From NCBI GenBank assembly GCA_036379955.1, contig DASVFR010000002.1, forward strand, positions 1 through 31,915: a stretch of 31,915 nt of DNA, written 5' to 3'. Position 1 is the first letter of the stretch, and every line of letters starts with the position of its first letter. The notes beneath the pieces were generated by a model. That model searched no databases. It had not been told where the DNA came from and worked only from the letters and a program-made list of their open reading frames with translations. Shown in pieces: positions 24,083-30,716 of the stretch. A program made the position numbers and the translations under genes. The DNA is from VRUE01 sp036379955 (GTDB lineage: Bacteria; Actinomycetota; Thermoleophilia; Solirubrobacterales; 70-9).

Positions 24083-25036
24083 ATGTCGATGACTGAGGAG
24101 ATGGACGACTCGAATCGCATGGAGGAGCAGGGCCAGCCGGTCTCGGCCGAGCCGGCGCCCAGCGGGCCCTACGTCAGCGACGACGGCGCGATCATGGGTC
24201 GCGACTTCGTCATCCCCGGCGTCGACCCGGCGGAGTCGGACCCGTACCGCTTCCACACGGGACGCAAGCGCGATCACGGTGGCACCGATGCGATCGAGAT
24301 CATCGACCTGGTCAAGCAGTTCGGCCGCGCCCGCATCCTCAACGGGCTCAACCTCGGCCTGCCCGAGGACCAGGTCTCGATGGTGCTCGGCCCTTCGGGC
24401 ACCGGCAAGAGCGTCTTGATCAAGCACATCGTCGGCCTGCTCTACCCCGACTCGGGCGACGTCCTCGTGCACGGCGAGTCGATCCCCAACATGACCGACG
24501 ACGAGCTCTTCGAGGTGCGCAAGAAGTTCGGCCTGCTCTTCCAGGACGGTGCCCTCTTCGGTTCGATGAACATCTACGACAACACCGCCTTCCCGCTGCG
24601 CCAGCACACCGACAAGAGCGAGGAGGAGATCGGCGAGATCGTCAACCGCCGGCTCAAGGAGGTCGGCCTCTCGGAGGCGATCTACAAGATGCCGAACGAG
24701 CTCTCCGGCGGCATGCGCAAGCGCGCCGGCTTCGCCCGGGCGCTGGTGCTGGAACCGGCGATCGTCATGTTCGACGAGCCCGACTCGGGCCTCGACCCGG
24801 TGCGCACGGCGCTGCTCTGCGAGCTGGTCCGCGAGGTGCACGAGGAGAACGGCGGCTGCTACCTGGTGATCAGCCACGACCTCAACACGGCGCGGCGGAT
24901 CTCCGACTTCATCGCCGTGCTCTGGAACGGCAAGATCGTCGAGTCGGGGCCGAAGGAGGAATTGTTCGATTCCGAAAATAGGTTCGTCTCGCAGTTCCTC
25001 AACGCGGACGTGACGGGCCCGCTGTCGATGGATTGA
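24083..25036 (+). CDS. ABC transporter ATPase of the Mkl/MlaF type
   Basis: 317 aa. Walker A is GPSGTGKS, the signature motif is LSGGMRKR, Walker B is AIVMFDEPDSGLDP and the H-loop is VISHDLN. The DEPDSGLDP form (Asp where most transporters have Thr) is usual in actinobacterial Mkl. About 65 extra N-terminal residues, acidic and Gly/Pro-rich, precede the ATPase core. AGGAGG (24064-24069) precedes the ATG; ATG at 24089 is also possible. It powers the two permeases upstream. The stop is followed by the nested repeat element at 25046-25190. Confidence 0.92.
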   Translation: MSMTEEMDDSNRMEEQGQPVSAEPAPSGPYVSDDGAIMGRDFVIPGVDPAESDPYRFHTGRKRDHGGTDAIEIIDLVKQFGRARILNGLNLGLPEDQVSMVLGPSGTGKSVLIKHIVGLLYPDSGDVLVHGESIPNMTDDELFEVRKKFGLLFQDGALFGSMNIYDNTAFPLRQHTDKSEEEIGEIVNRRLKEVGLSEAIYKMPNELSGGMRKRAGFARALVLEPAIVMFDEPDSGLDPVRTALLCELVREVHEENGGCYLVISHDLNTARRISDFIAVLWNGKIVESGPKEELFDSENRFVSQFLNADVTGPLSMD

Positions 25037-25045
25037 GGGTTGTCG

Positions 25046-25190
25046 CGCGCGGGTCCTGTCGCGAGGGTGGGGTGTCCGGCGCCGCGCTGGGTTTTTCGCC
25101 TGAAGAGTTGCTGCTTCGCTTGAGGGTCGGACGGGCGAAAAACAGGACGCCGCGCTCTGCCGGACACCCCACCCCCGCGCCACCCGCGCG
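25046..25190. repeat. Nested palindromic element 1
   Basis: A structured intergenic stretch. From outside in: CGCGCGGGT (25046-25054) pairs with 25182-25190; a 16-bp perfect arm at 25065-25080 pairs with 25159-25174; the octamer GCCGCGCT occurs as a direct repeat at 25081-25088 and 25149-25156; GTTTTTCGCC (25091-25100) pairs with 25134-25143; the loop is 33 nt. A similar layout appears at 30536-30651. It may act as a strong terminator or mRNA-end structure, or belong to a dispersed repeat family. Confidence 0.7.
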
Positions 25191-25202
25191 AGAGGCGGCT
25201 CA

Positions 25203-25907
25203 GTGGCATCGACAGCGGGCCCGTCACGTCCGCGTTGGAAGGGCCGAGACTTGAGAGATAGGTATTCGCTTGTGGTGGGGTTGATCTTCGGGGCGGTGAT
25301 CTTGGTTGCGGTCGTCCATACGTTGCGGGGTGGGGAGGAAGGGACGCTGGGGCTCGACAGGCTGGAGGCGCGGTGGGCGTTGCCGGAGTTTGCGGTGCCG
25401 CGTGCCGCGGGGTCGCTGGAAGGGGACGCGAACGTGGCGCAGGACGATTGCGAGACGTCGGCGGACCCCTGTCCCGAGAGCGCTCGTCGCACCCCGGCCT
25501 GCCGCATCCACACGCCCGGTGCGATCCGCGTCTGCGACTTCTTCGGCCGGCCGCTGGTGATCTCGTTCTGGTTCAGCCGCGGCGGCAACTGCGTGACCCA
25601 GCAGGACGAGGTCAACCGCGTCTACTCGCGCTACCGTGACCGAGTGGGCTTCCTTTCGCTCGACGTGCGCGACGACCGTGACGAGGTGCGGGAAACGATC
25701 CAGCGCCGCGGCTGGCGGATGCCGGTCGGCTACGACCGCGACGGGGCCGTCGCCGGCCTCTACCGGGTCGGCGGCTGCCCCACTTTCGCCTACGTCTACC
25801 CGGGGGGGGCGCTGCAGGATGCCAGCGTCGGCGAGCTGACCGCCGCGCAGCTCGAAGCGCACGTCGAGTCGCTGCTGCGCGCGACGCGCGCTGCCGAGGA
25901 GGGCTGA
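25203..25907 (+). CDS. Membrane-anchored thioredoxin-fold (TlpA/redoxin-like) protein without CxxC
   Basis: 234 aa. One N-terminal membrane helix (residues 21-41, YSLVVGLIFGAVILVAVVHT) places a thioredoxin-like domain outside the cytoplasm. The fold is visible in PLVISFWFSRGGNCVTQQDE, FLSLDVRDDRDEV, and the cis-Pro loop VGGCPTFAYV. At the active site the usual WCxxC is RGGNC, so only the second Cys (Cys130) remains. It has extra cysteines (83, 90, 100, 111) that could form disulfides. Its role may be peroxidase-like or structural. GTG at 25203 is preceded by AGAGGCGG. Confidence 0.75.
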   Translation: MASTAGPSRPRWKGRDLRDRYSLVVGLIFGAVILVAVVHTLRGGEEGTLGLDRLEARWALPEFAVPRAAGSLEGDANVAQDDCETSADPCPESARRTPACRIHTPGAIRVCDFFGRPLVISFWFSRGGNCVTQQDEVNRVYSRYRDRVGFLSLDVRDDRDEVRETIQRRGWRMPVGYDRDGAVAGLYRVGGCPTFAYVYPGGALQDASVGELTAAQLEAHVESLLRATRAAEEG

Positions 25908-25908
25908 G

Positions 25909-26571
25909 GTGGAAGGCGCCGCGGCCCGCTCGGAGATGGGCTGGGAGCCGGCGCCCGAGCAGGGTTGGGTGGCGCCGCACATCGCCGCCGAGTTCCCCGG
26001 CCTGGGCATCGCCTGGGTCGAGGTCGACGCCCGGCCGGGGCCCAGCTCCGAGGCCGTCCGCCGCCGCCTGCGCGACCTCTCCGATCGCTTCTACGGCGCC
26101 CACGCGATCCACATGCGCGAGCAGCCGATTCCGTGGTCCTACCGGGTCTTCTTCCGCCAGATCGGGCTCGATCCCGACCGCGTCCGCACTCCCGTCGAGC
26201 AGCTGGCGCTCGACCGCCTTCACGACGGCGCCTTCCTCGCCCGTGGCCTGCCCGCCGACGCGCTGACGATCGCGACCGCCGAGACCTGCGTCGCCCTGCG
26301 CGCTTACGACGCCGAGCGCCTCGAAGGGCGCCTCTGCATCCGCGAATCGGCCCCGGGTGAGTCGCTGTCGGGCCGCTCCGGGCAGCTGGAGCATGGGACC
26401 CTGACCATCGCCGACGAGCGCGGCCCGGTGGAGCTGCTCTTCGGCGAAGCCGAGCGCCGCGTCGAGCGCGACACCCGCCGCATCGCGATCGCCGCCGTCC
26501 AGGTCAAGGGTGTCCCCCAGGTCGCCGTCGACGAGGCCCTCTGGATCGCCGTCTCCGTAATACAGAGCTAA
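25909..26571 (+). CDS. Stand-alone B3/B4 tRNA-binding-domain protein
   Basis: 220 aa. The B3/B4 domain of phenylalanyl-tRNA synthetase beta subunit is recognisable in REQPIPWSYRVFFRQIGLDP, then RVRTPVEQLALDRLHDG, and in LRAYDAERLEGRLCIRES. Free-standing B3/B4 proteins occur across bacteria; a role in editing mischarged amino acids has been proposed by analogy with the editing site of PheT. GTG at 25909 starts one base after the preceding stop, so it is likely co-transcribed with the thioredoxin-fold gene. Confidence 0.75.
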   Translation: MEGAAARSEMGWEPAPEQGWVAPHIAAEFPGLGIAWVEVDARPGPSSEAVRRRLRDLSDRFYGAHAIHMREQPIPWSYRVFFRQIGLDPDRVRTPVEQLALDRLHDGAFLARGLPADALTIATAETCVALRAYDAERLEGRLCIRESAPGESLSGRSGQLEHGTLTIADERGPVELLFGEAERRVERDTRRIAIAAVQVKGVPQVAVDEALWIAVSVIQS

Positions 26572-26592
26572 AACAGCTTCGCCAGCTTGATC

Positions 26593-26598
26593 TACACT
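26593..26598 (+). promoter_or_regulatory. -10 element before the coiled-coil gene
   Basis: TACACT ends 8 nt before the ATG at 26607, with no ribosome binding site between, suggesting a leaderless transcript. Confidence 0.45.
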
Positions 26599-26606
26599 CG
26601 ACTGCG

Positions 26607-27113
26607 ATGCCGGGTCTGCTCGAACGGGAGACTCACGCTGGACTTCAGGGAGGCGACGAACGCCTCGCGCGGTCCGAGCTGCGGCGTCAGATCGGGCGCC
26701 TCGAGCGCGAGCTGTCGGGCCTCGTCGCGGAGGCCTTTCCGTTGCGCAGCGTCGATGCCGGCGTTGTGGCGTCGGCGGGTCCGCCGCGTGTTGCCGGCCT
26801 CGAGGAGCTGGAGCGGGTGCGCGACGCGCTGGCCGAGCGGATCGGCGAGGCTCGCCGGGCGCTGGCCGAGCAGGCTGAGCTCTGGAAGCGCAACCGCGAG
26901 CTGCTGGAGCGCATGCTCGCCGACCCCGCCGCCCACAAGTGGGTCCGCGTCTCCCGGGCCGACATCGGCGAGCATGGCTGCGGGCACTGGCACTCCCGCC
27001 CCCGCCTCGGCCCGCTCGGAATGCTGATGGGCTGGTGGCGGGTCAAGGTCTCATCCGGATGCCCGTTAGCCGGGCGGCTTGCGGCCGTTGAGCGCCAAGA
27101 AGCTTCCGGGTGA
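26607..27113 (+). CDS. Coiled-coil protein with conserved GCGHWH C-terminal motif
   Basis: 168 aa. Residues 20-105 are strongly helical and rich in Glu, Arg, Leu and Ala (ELRRQIGRLERELSGL, then LERVRDALAERIGEARRAL), a likely coiled coil. The C-terminus carries HKWVRVSRADIGEHGCGHWH and MGWWRVKVSSGCPL. The Cys and His spacing (GCGHWH, SSGCPL) could bind metal. No known family was recognised. The end overlaps the next gene by 35 bp. It is preceded by a TACACT -10. Confidence 0.6.
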   Translation: MPGLLERETHAGLQGGDERLARSELRRQIGRLERELSGLVAEAFPLRSVDAGVVASAGPPRVAGLEELERVRDALAERIGEARRALAEQAELWKRNRELLERMLADPAAHKWVRVSRADIGEHGCGHWHSRPRLGPLGMLMGWWRVKVSSGCPLAGRLAAVERQEASG

Positions 27114-27486
27114 GGAGCGTCCTCCGGCCCCCTGGGGGAGCTTTCCGCTGGCCGAGCTCTGCGTGCTTGCCGGCATCGTTCTGCTCTTGGTAGGGGTCTT
27201 CGGCAATCGCCCCACCGCGATCGGATTGGGCGTCGTCCTCGCCGGCCTTGGTGGGCTCGAGGTCTCGGTGCGCGAGCACTTCGCCGGATACCGCTCGCAC
27301 ACCACCTTGCTCGCCGGCACCGTCTTCGTCCTCGTCACCGGCGGCCTCTACTACCTCGGCGGGCTGATCCTGGCGATCTGCCTCGCCGTCGGCGCTGTTT
27401 CCTTCACCGCCGCGTTTCTCGCCCTGAGGCGCGCCTTCCAGCGCGCCTCAGGTGGGCTGTCCTTCAAGGTGGGCCGCTTCGGCTGA
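27079..27486 (+). CDS. Small integral membrane protein of unknown function
   Basis: 135 aa with three or four hydrophobic segments: ELCVLAGIVLLLVGVFG, ATAIGLGVVLAGLGG-like, TTLLAGTVFVLVTGGLYYLG, then LILAICLAVGAVSFTAAFLA. The N-terminal tail is Lys/Pro-rich. TTG at 27079 or 27088 is the likely start; neither has a good ribosome binding site, so coupling with the overlapping coiled-coil gene is plausible. A 12-bp perfect hairpin lies inside its last codons (27423-27452). No function can be assigned. Confidence 0.6.
   Translation: MRPLSAKKLPGEERPPAPWGSFPLAELCVLAGIVLLLVGVFGNRPTAIGLGVVLAGLGGLEVSVREHFAGYRSHTTLLAGTVFVLVTGGLYYLGGLILAICLAVGAVSFTAAFLALRRAFQRASGGLSFKVGRFG
27423..27452 (+). other. Strong hairpin inside the coding region
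   Basis: CCTGAGGCGCGC (27423-27434) pairs perfectly with 27441-27452 around a 6-nt loop, 34 nt before the stop of the membrane-protein gene. Its sequence codes for part of the cytosolic tail. Confidence 0.5.
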
Positions 27487-27502
27487 CGGCGGCTAGGTCG
27501 CG

Positions 27503-27859
27503 TCAGACCAAGACTGATTCGCGTGAAGAGAGTTCGGTGGACAGCACCGCGCGCTGGCGGGCCGTCAGAGTCCCGAGGCGCTTGTTCTCGTTGAGCGCCA
27601 GACCGAGCAGAAACTTGCGAGCGCGGGTGCGGCCCCAGCGCCGCTGGCTGGTGAGCAGCTCGGCCAGGGTCATGCTCTCGGTCTCCCAGGGACAGTCGCG
27701 AACCACCTCTGCCGCATCCACCTCGCCGCGTGCGATCGAGCGCTTCAGCTCGGCCCGCGCCAGGCGCACTCGGTTGGCACGGGCCAGCGCCTGCATGTGC
27801 TGGGGGGCCGGGACCGTGGTGACGGTCGTTTGAGCAGGGGCGATCGAAGCAGCGTCCAC
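27503..27859 (-). CDS. mihF: Integration host factor of the actinobacterial type (mIHF-like)
   Basis: 118 aa. The family core is visible in RVRLARAELKRSIARGEVDA, TLAELLTSQRRWGRTRARKFL and NENKRLGTLTARQRAVL, which match the mIHF/sIHF helices and the helix-two-turn-helix that contacts DNA. It lacks similarity to E. coli IHF. Members bind and bend DNA, shape the nucleoid and can help phage integration. About 25 extra N-terminal residues are Ala/Thr/Pro-rich. GTG at 27859 has GGGAGGAG just upstream. A promoter at 27995-28023 gives a leader of about 130 nt. Confidence 0.88.
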   Translation of the reverse strand: MDAASIAPAQTTVTTVPAPQHMQALARANRVRLARAELKRSIARGEVDAAEVVRDCPWETESMTLAELLTSQRRWGRTRARKFLLGLALNENKRLGTLTARQRAVLSTELSSRESVLV

Positions 27860-27994
27860 TGGGAACTCCTCCCGTTCGGGTTTAACTGGGTAGCTCGTTG
27901 CGCCGGGACCGGAAGGCTGAACCTTGGTCTGGTCGAGTCGAGTTTCTCCACCGTCTCCGCTTCCCTGCCCCGGGAGGCGAGCGGCGCGGGGGGC
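27860..27994 (-). promoter_or_regulatory. Long GC-rich leader of the mIHF gene
   Basis: The transcript would carry about 130 nt before the GTG. A CCCGAACGGG hairpin (27872-27881) sits directly next to the ribosome binding site GGGAGGAG. No known riboswitch class could be matched, but the length is unusual among genes here. Confidence 0.4.
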
Positions 27995-28023
27995 AAGCTA
28001 TGCGGTAGGCGGGGGAGCGTCAA
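27995..28023 (-). promoter_or_regulatory. Promoter of the mIHF gene
   Basis: On the minus strand TTGACG (28018-28023) and TAGCTT (27995-28000) are separated by exactly 17 bp. It is one of the best -35/-10 matches in the window. Confidence 0.65.
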
Positions 28024-28114
28024 CCCGCTCCCTCCTTGCTCCCGCCGGGTCGGTCGCTAAGAGCACCTTTTTCTTGAGGACGGGACGCCGGATGCGCCTG
28101 CGGCGGGGGAGAAA

Positions 28115-28132
28115 CTACCCCGAGCGGGGTAG
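28115..28132 (-). terminator. Hairpin that contains the stop codon
   Basis: CTACCCC (28115-28121) pairs with GGGGTAG (28126-28132) around GCTC on the minus strand; the TAG stop of the enzyme gene is the last arm. TTTCT follows. It looks like a terminator built into the last codons. Confidence 0.5.
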
Positions 28133-29374
28133 GTCGGGGAAGTCCGCGATGACTTTCCCGACCGTTGCCAGGGCCTCGTCGAGGTGGGCGCGCTCGTGGG
28201 TTGCCATCAGGCTGGTGCGGAGCAGGGCGCCGCCGGGAGGCACGGCTGGGTGGATCGCCACGTTGGTGTAGACGCCGGCGTCGAAGAGCGCCTTCCAGAG
28301 CAGCACCGCCTGCCAGTCGTCGCCGACGAGCACCGGGACCACCGGCGTCGTCGCGATCGAGCCGTCCGGAAGCGTGCCGGGCTCAACCACCTTCAGCCCC
28401 AGCTCGCGCAGCCCTTCGCGCAGGTATTCGGCATTAGCCAAGAGCGCCTCGAACAATTGTGAGCCCTCCGAGCGGATTACGCGTAGCGCTGCCAGCGCGG
28501 CGCCGACCGCGGCTGGGACCGCCGAGGCGCTGAAGACGAAGGAGCGCGAGGCGATCCGCAGGTACTCGACCACGTCGGCGGGACCGGCGACGAAGCCGCC
28601 GCAGGAGGCGAGGCTCTTGGAGAAGGTCCCCATACGCAAGTCGACCTCGTCCTCGAGGCCGAACAGCTCGCAGGCCCCGGCCCCGCGGGCGCCGAGGACG
28701 CCGGCTCCGTGCGCCTCGTCGACCATCAGGCGCGCGCCATAGCCCTGACAGAGCTCGACGATGCGCGGCAGGTCGCAGACGTCGCCCTCCATCGAGAAGA
28801 CGCCGTCGACGACGACGAGCACGCCGCCCCCGTCCTCGGCCGCCCGCTGCAGCATCTTCTCCAGCTTGTCCATGCGGTTGTGGCGGAAGGGCCGCAGCTT
28901 GGCTCCCGAGAGGCGACAGCCATCGAGGATCGAGGCGTGGTCGCCGGAGTCGCAGACGACCGTGTCGCCGGGCTCGAGGATCGTCCCGATCGAGCCGAGG
29001 TTGGCCTGGTAGCCGGTCGAGTAGACGATGGCGTCGTCCTCGCCCATCCACTCAGCCAGCTCGCGCTCGAGGTCGACGTGCAGCGGCGTCGTCCCGTTGA
29101 GCAGACGCGAGCCGGTGACGCCCGTGCCGTAAGCCTCCAGCGCCTCACGCGCGGCCTGCTTGACCCGCTCGTCCCCGGTCAGGCCAAGGTAGTTGTTGGA
29201 GCCGAGCATGATCGTCCGGCGCCCCTCCATCTCGACCACCGGTCCCGCCTGCGAGGTGAGCAGGCGGAAGTAAGGCAGGAGGTCGTGCTGCTTGGCGGCT
29301 TCCAGCTGCTCGAGGCGGTCGTGGCTGCGCGCCTTCTCGAAGACGTCGACGGGGGACCTGACGGTTTCGCTCAT
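28115..29374 (-). CDS. Alpha-oxoamine synthase, serine-palmitoyltransferase-like
   Basis: 419 aa, PLP-dependent fold type I. The enzymes condense an amino acid with an acyl-CoA: KBL (glycine/acetyl-CoA), BioF (alanine) and SPT (serine/palmitoyl-CoA). PLP Lys253 sits in GTFSKSLASCGGF; DEAHG (219-223) and GDHAS (near 144-148) complete the site. The Lys motif, LLPYFRLL, MLGSNNYLGLT and VDGVFSMEGD closely resemble the Bacteroidetes-type SPT, not KBL (GTLGKALGG) or BioF. TACACT is 6 nt before the ATG, so the mRNA may be leaderless. A YghO/bCerS-like acyltransferase is divergent, 25 bp away. Glycine C-acetyltransferase is the alternative. Confidence 0.8.
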   Translation of the reverse strand: MSETVRSPVDVFEKARSHDRLEQLEAAKQHDLLPYFRLLTSQAGPVVEMEGRRTIMLGSNNYLGLTGDERVKQAAREALEAYGTGVTGSRLLNGTTPLHVDLERELAEWMGEDDAIVYSTGYQANLGSIGTILEPGDTVVCDSGDHASILDGCRLSGAKLRPFRHNRMDKLEKMLQRAAEDGGGVLVVVDGVFSMEGDVCDLPRIVELCQGYGARLMVDEAHGAGVLGARGAGACELFGLEDEVDLRMGTFSKSLASCGGFVAGPADVVEYLRIASRSFVFSASAVPAAVGAALAALRVIRSEGSQLFEALLANAEYLREGLRELGLKVVEPGTLPDGSIATTPVVPVLVGDDWQAVLLWKALFDAGVYTNVAIHPAVPPGGALLRTSLMATHERAHLDEALATVGKVIADFPDLPRSG

Positions 29375-29380
29375 GGGCAG

Positions 29381-29390
29381 AGTGTAGGTT
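29381..29390. promoter_or_regulatory. Back-to-back -10 elements between the SPT-like and GNAT genes
   Basis: TACACT on the minus strand (29381-29386) is 6 nt before the enzyme ATG. TAGGTT on the plus strand (29385-29390) is 9 nt before the acyltransferase ATG. They share two bases, so the two genes have overlapping promoters and probably respond together. Confidence 0.45.
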
Positions 29391-29399
29391 GGCCTCCAC

Positions 29400-30536
29400 A
29401 TGGCAAGCGTGAGCATCCGCCCGGTCAAGACCCGCCGTGAGCTGAAGCGCTTCGTCAAGGTCCCGTTCCGCCTGCACCGCGACAGCGAGCAATGGGTGGC
29501 GCCGCTGATCTTCGAGCGGATGGAGTTCCTCGACCGCGGGAAGAACCCCTGGTTCGAGCACGGCGAGGCCGAGTTCTTCGTCGCCGAGCGCGACGGCGAG
29601 CCGGTCGGCCGGCTCAGCGCTCATCTCGACCGCCGCTGGGACGAGTACCAGGGCGGCAACGACGCGATGTTCGGCTTCTTCGAGACGGCCGACGACCCCG
29701 AGGTGACGCGGGCGCTGCTTGGTGCCGCCGAAGAGTGGGCGCGCGAACGCGGGCGCGAGCGGATCCTCGGCCCGATGGACTTCACCACCAATGACGAGCT
29801 CGGCATCCTGGTCGAGGGTTTCGCGCTGCGCCCGCGGATCCTCGAGCCCTGGCACCCGCCTCACTACTGCGAGCTGATCGAAGCGGCCGGCTTCGGCAAG
29901 GCGATGGACGTGCTGATGTGGGACCTGCAGTTCGGCAGCCTCAAGGACGGCGAGCGCTTCGATCCCTCGATCCACGCCGCGGCCGAGCGCGGTCTGCACG
30001 AGGAAGGCATCGTCATCCGCAACATGCGCAAGCGCGAGATGGCGGAGGAGGTCCGTCGCTTCATGGCCGTCTACAACGAGGCCTGGGGGAGCAACTGGGG
30101 CTTCGTCCCGATCACCGACGCCGAGGCGGAGTTCCAGGCCAAGAACCTCAAGCAGGTGCTCGACGAGCGCTGGGCCTTCATGGCCGAGAAGGACGGAGAG
30201 GTGATCGGGGCGGCGCTGACGCTGCCCGACGTCAACCAGGTGATGGCAAAGCTGAACGGGCGCCTGCTCCCCTTCGGCTGGCTGAGGTTCCTGGCCGGCA
30301 AGCGCAAGATCGACCAGTGCCGGGTCTTTGCCCTCGGCGTCAAGAGCGACTACCGCCACACCGGCGTCGCCGCGGGCCTTTACCTCAAGCATCTCGAGGA
30401 GGCGGCGGTCCCGGGCGGAATCGTCGGCGGCGAGATGGGCTGGATCCTGGAGACCAACGAGCCGATGAACCGCGCCATGGAGGGCATGGGGGGGAAAGTC
30501 GTGAAGAAATACCGGATCTACGAGAAGGCGTTGTAG
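29400..30536 (+). CDS. YghO-family GNAT acyltransferase, bacterial-ceramide-synthase-like
   Basis: 378 aa with a duplicated GNAT-like fold. Residues 40-70 include FLDRGKNPWFEHGEAEFFVA, then RILGPMDFTTNDELGILVEG (near 120) and PWHPPHYCELIEAAGF. The C-terminal GNAT half has VFALGVKSDYRHTGVAAGLY, a likely acyl-CoA loop. This is the YghO/BcerS-like family (IPR039968 from memory); a member in Caulobacter is the bacterial ceramide synthase, which acylates a sphingoid base. The gene next door is SPT-like, supporting a lipid role. The stop overlaps the start of nested element 2. Confidence 0.75.
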   Translation: MASVSIRPVKTRRELKRFVKVPFRLHRDSEQWVAPLIFERMEFLDRGKNPWFEHGEAEFFVAERDGEPVGRLSAHLDRRWDEYQGGNDAMFGFFETADDPEVTRALLGAAEEWARERGRERILGPMDFTTNDELGILVEGFALRPRILEPWHPPHYCELIEAAGFGKAMDVLMWDLQFGSLKDGERFDPSIHAAAERGLHEEGIVIRNMRKREMAEEVRRFMAVYNEAWGSNWGFVPITDAEAEFQAKNLKQVLDERWAFMAEKDGEVIGAALTLPDVNQVMAKLNGRLLPFGWLRFLAGKRKIDQCRVFALGVKSDYRHTGVAAGLYLKHLEEAAVPGGIVGGEMGWILETNEPMNRAMEGMGGKVVKKYRIYEKAL

Positions 30537-30651
30537 GGCCTACCCGGGGGTGGGGTTCCACTTGCGCCTTTCGGTGAAGACGCTGTGGGCTGGCGCCGCG
30601 AGCGGCACTACGAAAGGCTAAAACGTTCCACCCCCACCCCCGGGTAGGCCC
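30536..30651. repeat. Nested palindromic element 2
   Basis: A 20-bp perfect arm (30536-30555) pairs with 30632-30651. Inside lies the direct repeat TTCCAC (30556-30561 and 30626-30631), then GCCTTTCG (30566-30573) pairing with CGAAAGGC (30611-30618), and a 37-nt loop. The design matches element 1. The element starts on the last base of the acyltransferase stop codon. The next gene starts 66 bp after it. Confidence 0.72.
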
Positions 30652-30716
30652 TTGCTTCCCCGGAAGGTGCGGGAATCCCTCGGCTCCCCGCCGTCCTCGT
30701 CGCTAAGGTCGAAGCG

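Noticed and set aside
27860..27994. Cyclic di-AMP (ydaO), glycine or cyclic di-GMP riboswitch before the mIHF gene
   Set aside because: The conserved motifs of these classes could not be found from memory; only an unassigned leader can be reported.
28039..28111. A third nested element
   Set aside because: Only an imperfect 9-bp arm pair (CTCCCGCCG with a bulge) was found and no direct repeat; weaker than the other two.
25046..30651. MITE or insertion-sequence remnants at the two nested elements
   Set aside because: No target-site duplication was found at either element and no transposase is nearby.
30541..30655. A simple rho-independent terminator
   Set aside because: There is no T tract, and the direct repeats and inner arms are not explained by a plain terminator.
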